Shown: one piece after another, positions 1-6,705 of the stretch
Numbering within the stretch: position 1 is the first letter of the stretch
Layout of the letters: each line of letters starts with the position of its first letter
Origin: Fusobacteriaceae bacterium UBA2433
Lineage (GTDB): Bacteria; Fusobacteriota; Fusobacteriia; Fusobacteriales; Fusobacteriaceae
Assembly: GCA_002342785.1 (NCBI GenBank)
Contig: DDQV01000184.1
Location: 1-10,108 of the forward strand
Reading direction: 5' to 3'
Length of the DNA: 10,108 nucleotides
Position numbers and translations under genes: made by a program
Notes under the pieces: model-generated
What the model was told of the DNA's origin: nothing
Seen by the model: only the letters and a program-made list of their open reading frames with translations
The model's database searches: none

Positions 1-80
1 ATAAATTATATATAATAAAATTAATATTATATTTATAAAAAGAATGAAGAAGTGAAAGTATATTTATTGTTTATAAAAAT

Positions 81-155
81 AATAAACTTTAATTTAAGTT
101 TATTTAAGTGAAAAAAATAATTAATAATTATATTTTAAGTTTATTTAATGAAAAA
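81..155. repeat. AT-rich direct and inverted repeats
   Basis: A block starting TTTAAGTTTATTTAA and running on into TGAAAAA occurs at 93-115 and again, nearly identical, at 134-155, a 41-base period close to four helical turns. The first copy also forms a 9-base inverted repeat: AATAAACTT at 81-89 against AAGTTTATT at 96-104. The core AAGTTTATT therefore appears three times, once inverted. This could be a set of protein-binding sites upstream of the 291-319 promoter, or chance similarity in very AT-rich DNA. There is no T-tract, so it does not look like a terminator. Apart from this and the 227-243 palindrome, bases 1-290 hold nothing I can support. Confidence 0.3.
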
Positions 156-226
156 TAAAAATAAAATAGACAAAAAAAGTATAAAAATAAAAATAAAATT
201 TAAATAAATATAATATTTTACACCGA

Positions 227-243
227 ATAGTTATAGTAACTAT
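227..243. promoter_or_regulatory. Inverted repeat upstream of membrane-protein promoter
   Basis: A perfect 7-base inverted repeat, ATAGTTA-TAG-TAACTAT, is centred about 56 bases upstream of the -35 box at 291. A second, looser pair, AATTGT (265-270) and ACAATT (282-287), lies immediately before that -35 box. Either could be an operator or activator site for the membrane-protein gene. No regulator can be assigned, and neither matches the GT-N3-AC operator in front of the EtfB gene. Confidence 0.3.
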
Positions 244-290
244 AATTTTCATATATAGTTTTGAAATTGTGAACTTTTGTAACAATTCCT

Positions 291-319
291 TTGACTTTAG
301 TTGTATTTTGTTTTATAAT
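291..319 (+). promoter_or_regulatory. Sigma70-type promoter of the membrane-protein gene
   Basis: TTGACT (291-296) and a perfect TATAAT (314-319) are separated by exactly 17 bases. Transcription would begin near 326, giving a leader of about 37 bases before the GTG at 363. The TTG of the -35 box is in frame with the downstream gene, which makes ORF callers extend that gene back to 291. No ribosome site precedes 291, so the promoter reading is preferred. Confidence 0.82.
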
Positions 320-350
320 AACTAACAATATTTTTTTGAACATAAAATTA

Positions 351-365
351 AGGGGGAAAGTAGTG
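351..365 (+). promoter_or_regulatory. Ribosome binding site fixing a GTG start
   Basis: AGGGGG at 351-356 lies six bases before the GTG at 363-365. It is the only good Shine-Dalgarno match near the 5' end of this gene and decides the start against the in-frame TTG at 291. Confidence 0.8.
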
Positions 366-1904
366 GATTATTTAGGAAGTCAAATTTCGCATATTTCAGC
401 ATTAAATCATTTTTTTTTAACGATGATAATTTTAATTACAATGATCGTAGTTTCTAGGACAGTTGTAGCAGGAACTAAGTATTCGTCAATACTTATTATT
501 GTTGTATTTGGTTTAGGAATGGGATTTGTAATGGTACAGGGTCAAGTAGCAACTCCGGGGTTAAAAGAATTCCCAATTATAATATTAGCAAGTAAAACTA
601 CTATTGTAGCATTAATTGCGTCATTTTTTGTAGGTGGGCAAGAGATAAAAAAAATATTTTTTAAAGAAAAACTTAGTGCTGAAGAGATGATGATTCCGTC
701 AAAGGAAGAAGTTATATTAGGAACAAATACTACACAATTATTTTTCTTGATTAGAGCTTTTTTTATTTTGATAGGGATAGAAACTATTAAAGTTTTACTT
801 GTTGGAGTTCCAAAAAATGATGTTTTTGGAAGTTCGTATATTTTAATAGCGTATCTAAGTGTTGTATTATCTATAATTTTTATCGACAATAAAGCTAAAG
901 TATCAAATAAACAAAGTTATATTAGAAGTGGTTTTGTTGAAATTATTGCTATTATAGGAATTTTAATTTTATCATTGAAGATAGCACAACTAATAGAACC
1001 TATTATTGCACTTCCACAAATCTTCTTTGCAATGATTATATCTGCTGTATTAGGGATGTTTTTATCGAATTGGAAATTTGGACCGACACTTAACTCGCTT
1101 TTATTTGCAGGAGTTCCAATTGTACTAGCAGGAACTTTTTTAGTCGGTGGTTCTAGGATGGGAGAAGCATTTAAAATATCTGGTGTGAAGAGTGTTATGA
1201 TCTATGGATTTTCAGGACAATTATTTTGGATGTTTGCAGGAATGGCAATATTAATATTTTTAGGGAAAGTAAACCATGTTAGAAATATAGCCCCTGGAAT
1301 GGCAGGAGCGCTTTCTCATTCTGGATTAACTGGTGCATGTACCAGTGGAGATCTAGGAGAAGATGCAGCAACAAGAGCTCCAATAATGATCAATGTACCA
1401 TTCTTTGGACATATCTTTGTTTTTTCTATCTTGGCAGCTAGTGCAAAGAGAGGAAGTATAATTGTAGGATGGGTAACTCCTCTTATAATTGTAGGAATAA
1501 TATTAACTTTTATTTCTATAAAAACATTAAAAAATTCTAATAATGATGGAGCAAAAGAGATAAAAGGTCTTATGCAATTTTCATTTGGTTGGCAAATTAT
1601 AGCAGTATTTTCAAGTTTTACTTTATTAAATTTAGCTGGTATGCCCTTAGATCAAGTTTCTATAGCTGTATCTTCAGCTCTCTCTCACTTTGGATTGTTT
1701 GCAGCAGTACAGGGTGGAATGTTTGGAGAAAGTGCAGCAGGATTGATAGCATTTATTTTTGCGATGCCATTCTTAGTTCATCCACTTGTGTTCGGAATGT
1801 TTGGTAGTGCAGTAGAAAATGAAGGTAAGATGTCAGTAAAATTAGTAAGTATATTTACATTAATTGGTTTTATTGGTATGGTATATTCAGTTATAAGTAT
1901 TTAA
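363..1904 (+). CDS. Uncharacterised polytopic membrane protein, putative transporter
   Basis: From the GTG at 363 this encodes 513 residues, mostly hydrophobic, with roughly 13-14 candidate membrane segments by eye and a charged loop near residues 95-117. I do not recognise the family. The C-terminal half carries a clear internal duplication: residues 316-360 and 439-483 align without gaps, sharing ALSHxGLxxA, then GExAA, then PFxxHxxVF (17 identities in 45). Repeated Gly/Ser/His-rich motifs inside membrane domains are typical of secondary transporters built from structural repeats, so a transport role is a reasonable inference, but the substrate is unknown. The gene has its own promoter (291-319) and a strong terminator (1909-1949), so it is a separate transcript from the lactate operon. 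Proximity to that operon might suggest an organic acid substrate, but nothing in the sequence proves it. Confidence 0.85.
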   Translation: MDYLGSQISHISALNHFFLTMIILITMIVVSRTVVAGTKYSSILIIVVFGLGMGFVMVQGQVATPGLKEFPIIILASKTTIVALIASFFVGGQEIKKIFFKEKLSAEEMMIPSKEEVILGTNTTQLFFLIRAFFILIGIETIKVLLVGVPKNDVFGSSYILIAYLSVVLSIIFIDNKAKVSNKQSYIRSGFVEIIAIIGILILSLKIAQLIEPIIALPQIFFAMIISAVLGMFLSNWKFGPTLNSLLFAGVPIVLAGTFLVGGSRMGEAFKISGVKSVMIYGFSGQLFWMFAGMAILIFLGKVNHVRNIAPGMAGALSHSGLTGACTSGDLGEDAATRAPIMINVPFFGHIFVFSILAASAKRGSIIVGWVTPLIIVGIILTFISIKTLKNSNNDGAKEIKGLMQFSFGWQIIAVFSSFTLLNLAGMPLDQVSIAVSSALSHFGLFAAVQGGMFGESAAGLIAFIFAMPFLVHPLVFGMFGSAVENEGKMSVKLVSIFTLIGFIGMVYSVISI

Positions 1905-1908
1905 TTTA

Positions 1909-1949
1909 AGAGTGAACTTTCTTTTGAAAGTTCACTCTATTTTTTTTTT
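1909..1949 (+). terminator. Strong intrinsic terminator after the membrane-protein gene
   Basis: A perfect 13-base-pair stem (AGAGTGAACTTTC at 1909-1921 with GAAAGTTCACTCT at 1926-1938) has a TTTT loop and is followed by a run of T at 1940-1949. It lies five bases after the TAA stop and isolates this gene from the regulator downstream. Confidence 0.95.
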
Positions 1950-1988
1950 AATTTAAATAAGTAAATAAAGTTCTTTTTAATTGATTTT

Positions 1989-2015
1989 TTTTAGTTAATA
2001 GACTAAAATTATAAT
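1989..2015 (+). promoter_or_regulatory. Probable promoter and operator of the GntR gene
   Basis: A perfect TATAAT lies at 2010-2015. Directly before it is an inverted repeat, TTTTAGT (1989-1995) and ACTAAAA (2002-2008), six bases apart. The -35 is poor: TTGATT at 1981-1986 would leave a 23-base spacer, and the position 17 bases upstream is only a T run. A weak promoter with a palindrome between -35 and -10 would suit a repressor that controls its own gene. The half-sites are spaced GT-N6-AC, unlike the GT-N3-AC site at 3137-3157, so the same protein may not bind both. Confidence 0.5.
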
Positions 2016-2056
2016 AAAATCAAAGTAATATAGATAAAGTTAAAAAGGAGGAAGTT

Positions 2057-2737
2057 ATGGAAGAAAGAAAATTTCATAAATTAATAAAACATATAAAACA
2101 AGAGATAAAATCAGGGAATTTAAAAAATGGTTCTCAAATAAATCCAGAACGTACTCTAGCTGAAAATTTAAATATTGGAAGATCATCGGTGAGAGAAGGA
2201 ATAAAAATACTAGAGATAATAGGTCTCATTGAGAGTAAAAGAGGCGGGGGAAATTATATAACTAATGACTTTAAAAATATGTTATGTAATCCCTTGTCTC
2301 TAGCTTTTGAATTACAACAAGGTAAGGTAAGAGATGTTATTGAATTAAGAAAGATGCTTGAACTTTCCAATGTAGAATTTATGATTAAGAGGATAACTTC
2401 AGAGGAGATAAAACAAGTTGAACAAATTCATGAAAAGATGTTAAATTGTAATGATATTGAAAAGTTAGCAGATCTAGATAGAGATTTTCATCTTTTAATG
2501 ATGTCTTTTTCTAAAAATATTTTATTGACTACAATTATCTCTGCTATATCAGAATTATTAGAAGAGTCGATAACTACCTCTAGAGATATGGTTTTAGAAA
2601 AATTTGGAAAAGAAAAAATAGATTTTGATCATAAGATTATTTTAGAAGCGCTAAAAGATAGAGATGAAGAAAAATTAAAAAGAAGTTTATATATTCATTT
2701 TGATAACATTGATAAGAGTATATCAACAATAGATTAG
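2057..2737 (+). CDS. lctA: GntR family (FadR/LldR-type, FCD domain) regulator
   Basis: A 226-residue cytoplasmic DNA-binding protein of normal length for the FadR subfamily. An N-terminal winged helix-turn-helix spans about residues 5-70, including INPERTLAE and the recognition segment GRSSVREGIKILE, followed by the wing with RGGG. A helical FCD ligand domain spans about 90-220. The usual FCD metal ligands are visible: Asp141 and His145 in DRDFH, His192 in DHKII and His214 in YIHFD, so a metal-assisted carboxylate ligand such as lactate is plausible. The start is set by AGGAGG at 2046-2051, five bases before ATG. It lies upstream of the lactate genes in the same orientation, is closed by its own terminator, and faces a classic FadR-type operator. 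It is most likely the lactate-responsive repressor; the symbol is by analogy with the Acetobacterium lct cluster. Activation rather than repression cannot be excluded. Confidence 0.92.
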   Translation: MEERKFHKLIKHIKQEIKSGNLKNGSQINPERTLAENLNIGRSSVREGIKILEIIGLIESKRGGGNYITNDFKNMLCNPLSLAFELQQGKVRDVIELRKMLELSNVEFMIKRITSEEIKQVEQIHEKMLNCNDIEKLADLDRDFHLLMMSFSKNILLTTIISAISELLEESITTSRDMVLEKFGKEKIDFDHKIILEALKDRDEEKLKRSLYIHFDNIDKSISTID

Positions 2738-2748
2738 ATCTAAAAGAC

Positions 2749-2788
2749 AAAGATAATTTTTGTATTACACAATAATTATCTTTTTTTT
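2749..2788 (+). terminator. Intrinsic terminator after the GntR gene
   Basis: AAAGATAATT (2749-2758) pairs with AATTATCTTT (2774-2783). After one T-T mismatch, TTGT pairs with ACAA around a five-base loop (2764-2768). A run of eight T follows at 2781-2788. It separates the regulator transcript from the lactate operon. Confidence 0.88.
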
Positions 2789-3060
2789 ATTTTACAACGT
2801 TTTAATAGGATGAAAAGTTTAAAAACAGGATAAAATGTAATATAATCATATATTTTATATTGTGATTTTGTGAAAATAATAATTTATGATGGCTTTTATA
2901 AAAAAAAAATAAAAAAAATAAATTTTTCTATTTTCATACAAATAATTTTATTTTTATGGAAAACAGGTTGAGAAATACATGATAAAAAAATATATAATAG
3001 GATTTTTATAATATAAGTGTTTATATTTCGTAATTTGATCAAGATAAAAAAATAACTTTA
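2789..3060. other. Gene-free AT-rich region upstream of the lactate operon
   Basis: This stretch holds long A and T runs, several isolated TATAAT matches (2841-2846, 2993-2998, 3007-3012) without convincing -35 partners at normal spacing, and two similar AGGAT-AAA segments near 2807 and 2828. Only very short ORFs occur, such as ten codons from 2979, and none has a ribosome site. It may contain extra upstream promoter or activator sites, but I can support no specific element. Confidence 0.5.
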
Positions 3061-3089
3061 TTGACATATAGTTAAAGGTGAAGTAATCT
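3061..3089 (+). promoter_or_regulatory. Candidate promoter of the lactate operon
   Basis: A perfect -35 TTGACA (3061-3066) is followed after 17 bases by TAATCT (3084-3089), a poor -10. Transcription would start near 3096, leaving an 80-base leader that contains the palindrome at 3137-3157, so a bound repressor would act as a roadblock. An alternative is TTGTTT (3115-3120), 16 bases, then TAAATT (3137-3142), in which the palindrome overlaps the -10. The sequence alone does not decide between them. Confidence 0.55.
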
Positions 3090-3136
3090 TTTAAAGGAAG
3101 CAGATAGAGAATATTTGTTTTTAAATTTTTACAAAA

Positions 3137-3157
3137 TAAATTGGTCAGACCAATTTA
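3137..3157. promoter_or_regulatory. FadR/LldR-type operator (perfect palindrome)
   Basis: TAAATTGGTC (3137-3146) and GACCAATTTA (3148-3157) form perfect 10-base arms around a single A. The core TTGGTC-A-GACCAA has the GT-N3-AC arrangement known for FadR-subfamily operators, including FadR, PdhR and LldR/LctR sites. It sits 20 bases before the EtfB start codon and just upstream of that gene's ribosome site. Together with the GntR gene upstream, this is very likely the site through which lactate controls the operon. I saw no second copy of this palindrome near the other genes. Confidence 0.9.
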
Positions 3158-3177
3158 AAATATGAGGAGGATAAAAT

Positions 3178-3960
3178 ATGAAAATTGCTGTTTGTATAAA
3201 ACAAGTGCCTGGTGGTACTAATGTTCAAGTTGATCCGGTTACAGGAGTATTGTTGAGGGATGGTGTTGATTCTAAGATAAATCCATATGATCTCTATGCT
3301 TTAGAATCTGCATTTCAAATAAAAAATGAAATTGATAGTGAGATTGGAGTCTTATCTATGGGGCCACCCCAAGCTAAAACTGTTATTAAAGAATCATTTT
3401 CTATGGGAGTAGACACAGGTGTATTACTTTCTGACAGAAAATTTGCTGGAGCAGATGTATTAGCAACATCTTATGCTTTAGCTCAAGGATTAAAGGCAAT
3501 GGGAGATATAGATCTAATAATTTGTGGAAAACAAACTACCGATGGAGATACAGCCCAAGTTGGACCAGAAATGGCAGAATATCTATCTATACCTCATATT
3601 TCAAATGTAAGTAAGATATTGGAAGTAACTTCAGAAAATCTTACTGTAGAAGCAGATATGGGAGAAACAATAGAGATACAAACTATTGGTTATCCATGTT
3701 TGATCACTGTAGAAAAAGGAATTTATACTCCACGACTACCATCTTATAAAAATAAGTTAGATACTGCTACTAGAGAGATAAAAGTTTTAACTTTTGATAA
3801 TTTAGATGATAAAGATGAAAAAAAATATGGATTAAATGGATCACCAACTCAAGTAGAAAGAATATTTAATCCTCCTAAAAATGCAGATAAAGAGATGTTT
3901 TTAGGAGATGAGGCAGCGGTTGAATTATTTGGAAAATTAAAAATGAGAAAAATTATCTAG
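3178..3960 (+). CDS. lctB: Electron transfer flavoprotein beta subunit (LctB/EtfB)
   Basis: A 260-residue EtfB, normal length for the family. Seen in the sequence are the N-terminal MKIAVCIKQVPGG strand, the NPYDLYALE segment near residue 40, and the nucleotide-binding signature CGKQTTDGDTAQVGPEMAEY at about 114-133, followed by LSIPHISNV. It would form the EtfAB heterodimer with the next gene and carry the bifurcating-type FAD and NAD(H) site. In the Acetobacterium LDH/Etf complex this subunit exchanges electrons with NAD and ferredoxin. It is the first gene of the operon, started by GAGGAGG at 3164-3170, seven bases before ATG, and preceded by the palindromic operator. Nine bases separate its stop from the EtfA gene. 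Its identity as Etf beta is secure; the lactate role rests on the neighbours. Confidence 0.96.
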   Translation: MKIAVCIKQVPGGTNVQVDPVTGVLLRDGVDSKINPYDLYALESAFQIKNEIDSEIGVLSMGPPQAKTVIKESFSMGVDTGVLLSDRKFAGADVLATSYALAQGLKAMGDIDLIICGKQTTDGDTAQVGPEMAEYLSIPHISNVSKILEVTSENLTVEADMGETIEIQTIGYPCLITVEKGIYTPRLPSYKNKLDTATREIKVLTFDNLDDKDEKKYGLNGSPTQVERIFNPPKNADKEMFLGDEAAVELFGKLKMRKII

Positions 3961-3969
3961 GAGGTTAAG

Positions 3970-5172
3970 ATGGCTCAGTTAGTTATAAATCACGATAAAA
4001 TAAATCATAAAAAAATGATGGAATTGATAGAACTATGTCCCTTTAATGCAATTGAGGAACAAGACGGTTTAACATATATAAATTCTGGATGTAAGATGTG
4101 TAAGTTATGTGTTAAAAATGGTAATGGAGCAATTGAATTTGTAGAAGATGAAAATATAACAAGTGTAAATAAAAAATTATGGAATGGAATAACAGTTTAT
4201 ATAGATCATTTTCATGGTGTGATAAATCCAGTATCTTTAGAATTAATAGGTAAAGCAAAGGAATTAGCAGGAGTAATTAATCATCCAGTTCAAGCTATCT
4301 TAATTGGTTCTGATGTGGAAAAAATAGCTGAAGAATTGCAGCATTATGGAGTAGATGAGATACATGTTTACAACTATAAAGAACTAGAACATTTTAAAGT
4401 TCAAAATTATACAGAGGTATTTGCTGATTATATAAACAAGATAAAACCATCTTCAATATTAGTCGGAGCAACTACATTAGGAAGATCTTTGGCTCCTAGA
4501 GTAGCAGCAAGATTTAGAACTGGACTTACTGCAGATTGTACTATTTTAAAAATAAAACCAAATACAGATTTAGTTCAAATAAGACCAGCATTTGGTGGGA
4601 ATATAATGGCTCAAATAGTTACAGAAAGACATAGACCTCAGATGTGTACAGTAAGAGCAAAAGTTTTTGATGCACCTGAAAGAACTTTGGAAAAAAATGG
4701 AAAGATATCAAATCATGAGATCGACGTGAAAAAATTAAATTCAAAAATTAAAGTTTTAGATATAGTAAAAAAAGATGCAGAAGTTTCTATAGCAGATGCA
4801 GAAGTAATTGTTGCTATTGGAAGAGGAGTAAAAAAAGAGGAAGATATAGCTATGGTTCAAGAATTTGCAGATCTTGTAGGTGGAAAGATAGCTTGTACTA
4901 GACCTCTTACAGAATGTGGATGGTTAAATAATAAATTACAAGTTGGACTTAGTGGAAGAACTGTAAAACCAAGATTATTATTTGCATTTGGAATTCATGG
5001 AGCAGTTCAATTTACTGCAGGAATGAATGGATCAGAAACGATAATTGCTGTAAATATAGATGAACAAGCTTCAATTTTTGATTCAGCACATTATGGAATT
5101 GTAGGAGATCTATATAAAGTTATTCCAAAATTGACAGAAGAAATAAAAAAAGATAGAAAAATTACTTTTTAA
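3970..5172 (+). CDS. lctC: Electron transfer flavoprotein alpha subunit with [4Fe-4S] domain (LctC)
   Basis: A 400-residue EtfA, longer than a plain EtfA of about 320-340 residues because of an N-terminal ferredoxin-like domain (about residues 1-60). Four cysteines fit one [4Fe-4S] cluster: Cys23 (CPFNAI) and Cys41, Cys44, Cys47 (GCKMCKLC). The cysteine needed for a second cluster is replaced in the following VKNGNGAIEF. The Etf alpha body follows, with RSLAPRVAARF (172-182) and RPAFGGNIMAQI (205-216). The C-terminal FAD-binding region contains GRGVKKEED, SGRTVKPR (328-335) and GIHGAVQFTAGM (341-352). A single cluster of this type is a hallmark of the LDH/Etf electron-confurcating complex. 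Translation starts at ATG 3970 from AGGAGG (3959-3964), which overlaps the stop of the EtfB gene, suggesting coupled synthesis of the two subunits. Confidence 0.96.
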   Translation: MAQLVINHDKINHKKMMELIELCPFNAIEEQDGLTYINSGCKMCKLCVKNGNGAIEFVEDENITSVNKKLWNGITVYIDHFHGVINPVSLELIGKAKELAGVINHPVQAILIGSDVEKIAEELQHYGVDEIHVYNYKELEHFKVQNYTEVFADYINKIKPSSILVGATTLGRSLAPRVAARFRTGLTADCTILKIKPNTDLVQIRPAFGGNIMAQIVTERHRPQMCTVRAKVFDAPERTLEKNGKISNHEIDVKKLNSKIKVLDIVKKDAEVSIADAEVIVAIGRGVKKEEDIAMVQEFADLVGGKIACTRPLTECGWLNNKLQVGLSGRTVKPRLLFAFGIHGAVQFTAGMNGSETIIAVNIDEQASIFDSAHYGIVGDLYKVIPKLTEEIKKDRKITF

Positions 5173-5185
5173 ATGGAGGTTCAAG

Positions 5186-6592
5186 ATGGAAAATAAATAT
5201 AAAAAAATAGACATAAATGATTTTGAAAATATAAAAACAATAATTGGAGATAATGAAAGAGTATTATTCAAAGATGAAATTAATCCAGATTATGCCCATG
5301 ACGAATTAGGTGGGATAGAAAAAATGCCAGATATTTTGGTAAAGGCTAATACAACAAAGGAAATTTCTGATATTATGAAATATGCCTATGAACATCATAT
5401 TCCTGTAACTGCTAGAGGTTCAGGAACAGGACTTGTAGGAGCATGTGTCCCTCTTTTTGGAGGAATTGTTATTGAAACTACAGGAATGAATAAAATATTA
5501 GAATTAGATGAAGAAAATTTAACTCTAACTTTAGAGCCAGGAGTATTACTTATGGAAATTAGTAAATATGTTGAAGAGAGAGATTTCTTCTACCCTCCAG
5601 ATCCAGGGGAAAAAAGTGCAACAATTGGTGGGAATATTAGTACTAATGCAGGTGGAATGAGAGCTGTAAAATATGGTGTAACTAGAGATTATGTAAGAGG
5701 GTTAGAAGTAGTTTTACCTTCTGGAGAAATTGTTGAATTAGGTGGGAAAGTAGTAAAAAATTCCTCTGGTTATAGTATCAAAGATTTAATTATTGGTTCT
5801 GAAGGAACTTTAGGAATTATTACAAAAATAATTTTAAAATTAATTCCATTACCTAAACATACAATAAGTATATTAGTTCCATTTGCAGATCTAAATACTG
5901 CTATTGATGCAGTACCAAGTATTATAAAATCTAAGGCTATTCCTACAGCTATTGAATTTTTACAAAGAGAAGTAATTGTTGCTTCAGAAGAATATCTAGG
6001 AAAAATATTTCCAGATAAATCTAGTGATTCATATCTTTTACTAACTTTTGATGGAAACTCAAAGGAACAAGTAGATAAAGATTATGAAAAAGTAGCAGAT
6101 CTATGTTTAGAAATTGGTGCTTTAGATGCATACTTAGTAGATACAGAGGAAAGAAAGGAAGCTGTTTGGTCTGCTAGAGGAGCATTTTTAGAAGCAATCC
6201 ATGGATCAACAGATGAAATGGATGAATGTGATGTTGTAGTACCTAGAAATAATGTAGCAGAATTTATTAAATACACAAAAGTTTTGGCTGCAGAATTTGA
6301 TATTAGAATTCCTAGTTTTGGTCATGCTGGAGATGGAAATTTACATGTTTATATTTGTAAAGATGGTATGGATGTAGATCTATGGGAGAAAAAAAGAGAA
6401 GATGTATTTAAAAAAATGTATGCAAAATCTTTGGAATTAGGAGGATTAGTTTCTGGAGAACATGGAATTGGATTTGCTAAAAAAGAATTTATGTTTAACC
6501 AATATAATGGGGGACACCTTAATTTAATGGTTGGTATAAAAAATTCGTTTGATCCAAAAAACATTTTAAATCCTGGAAAAGTTTGCCAATAG
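5186..6592 (+). CDS. lctD: FAD-linked lactate dehydrogenase (LctD, GlcD family)
   Basis: A 468-residue flavoprotein of the FAD_binding_4 / FAD-oxidase C family (GlcD, D-lactate dehydrogenase). The FAD-binding half shows RGSGTGLVGACVP (77-89), PPDPGEKSATIGGN (137-150) with STNAGG, and GSEGTLGI (204-211). The C-terminal substrate half shows DVVVPR (349-354), FGHAGDGNLH (378-387), SGEHGIG (423-429) and NPGKVC near the end. It should oxidise lactate, probably the D form, to pyruvate and pass electrons to the EtfAB pair encoded just upstream. Glycolate or another 2-hydroxy acid is the alternative substrate, but the adjacent lactate permease favours lactate. The start at 5186 follows TGGAGG, and only 13 bases separate it from the EtfA stop. 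No lactate racemase is present in the window, so use of L-lactate would need one elsewhere. Confidence 0.94.
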   Translation: MENKYKKIDINDFENIKTIIGDNERVLFKDEINPDYAHDELGGIEKMPDILVKANTTKEISDIMKYAYEHHIPVTARGSGTGLVGACVPLFGGIVIETTGMNKILELDEENLTLTLEPGVLLMEISKYVEERDFFYPPDPGEKSATIGGNISTNAGGMRAVKYGVTRDYVRGLEVVLPSGEIVELGGKVVKNSSGYSIKDLIIGSEGTLGIITKIILKLIPLPKHTISILVPFADLNTAIDAVPSIIKSKAIPTAIEFLQREVIVASEEYLGKIFPDKSSDSYLLLTFDGNSKEQVDKDYEKVADLCLEIGALDAYLVDTEERKEAVWSARGAFLEAIHGSTDEMDECDVVVPRNNVAEFIKYTKVLAAEFDIRIPSFGHAGDGNLHVYICKDGMDVDLWEKKREDVFKKMYAKSLELGGLVSGEHGIGFAKKEFMFNQYNGGHLNLMVGIKNSFDPKNILNPGKVCQ

Positions 6593-6630
6593 GTCTAGTA
6601 ATAGTCTTTTAATTTAAGACTTTATTATCA

Positions 6631-6675
6631 AAAAAATACTCTCATCACCATTTGTAGATGGGAGTATTTTTTTTT
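6631..6675 (+). terminator. Intercistronic terminator/attenuator between lctD and lctP
   Basis: AAAATACTCTCATC (6633-6646) pairs with GATGGGAGTATTTT (6657-6670) with one G-T wobble and a ten-base loop. A T run follows (6667-6675). A smaller hairpin, AGTCTT (6603-6608) with AAGACT (6616-6621), lies just upstream. The A run at 6630-6636 would also make a T-tract on the other strand. Placed between two genes of one pathway with no clear promoter after it, it probably lets only part of transcription reach the permease gene. Confidence 0.85.
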
Positions 6676-6691
6676 AGATTTTTTTATGAAA

Positions 6692-6705
6692 AGGAGGAAT
6701 ATATG
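6692..6705 (+). promoter_or_regulatory. Ribosome binding site fixing the permease start
   Basis: AGGAGG at 6692-6697 lies five bases before ATG 6703. The earlier in-frame ATG at 6658 has no ribosome site and falls inside the terminator stem, so it is not a credible start. Confidence 0.88.

Noticed and set aside
291..362. 24-residue N-terminal extension from TTG 291
   Set aside because: The TTG is the -35 hexamer of a 17-base-spaced promoter, there is no ribosome site before it, and GTG 363 has AGGGGG at good distance.
542..889. Minus-strand ORF of 115 codons inside the membrane-protein gene
   Set aside because: It lies wholly opposite a well-supported gene with promoter, ribosome site and terminator, and it has no ribosome site or recognisable domain.
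1589..1807. Plus-strand ORF of 72 codons in another frame of the membrane-protein gene
   Set aside because: It is in an alternative frame of the conserved duplicated region and has no ribosome site; the Cys/Ser/Trp-rich content is typical of a frame shadow.
2979..3011. Ten-codon ORF (MIKKYIIGFL) as a leader peptide for the lactate operon
   Set aside because: It has no ribosome site, lies upstream of the best promoter, and is followed by no terminator or anti-terminator structure.
2789..3177. Riboswitch or structured leader before the EtfB gene
   Set aside because: Apart from the protein-type palindrome, the leader shows no conserved aptamer-like helices and no terminator hairpin before the start codon.
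6082..6564. Two minus-strand ORFs opposite the 3' half of lctD
   Set aside because: They overlap conserved FAD-oxidase C motifs on the plus strand and show no ribosome sites.
6658..6702. 15-residue N-terminal extension of the permease from ATG 6658
   Set aside because: The codons are the descending arm and T-tract of a terminator, there is no ribosome site, and ATG 6703 has AGGAGG.
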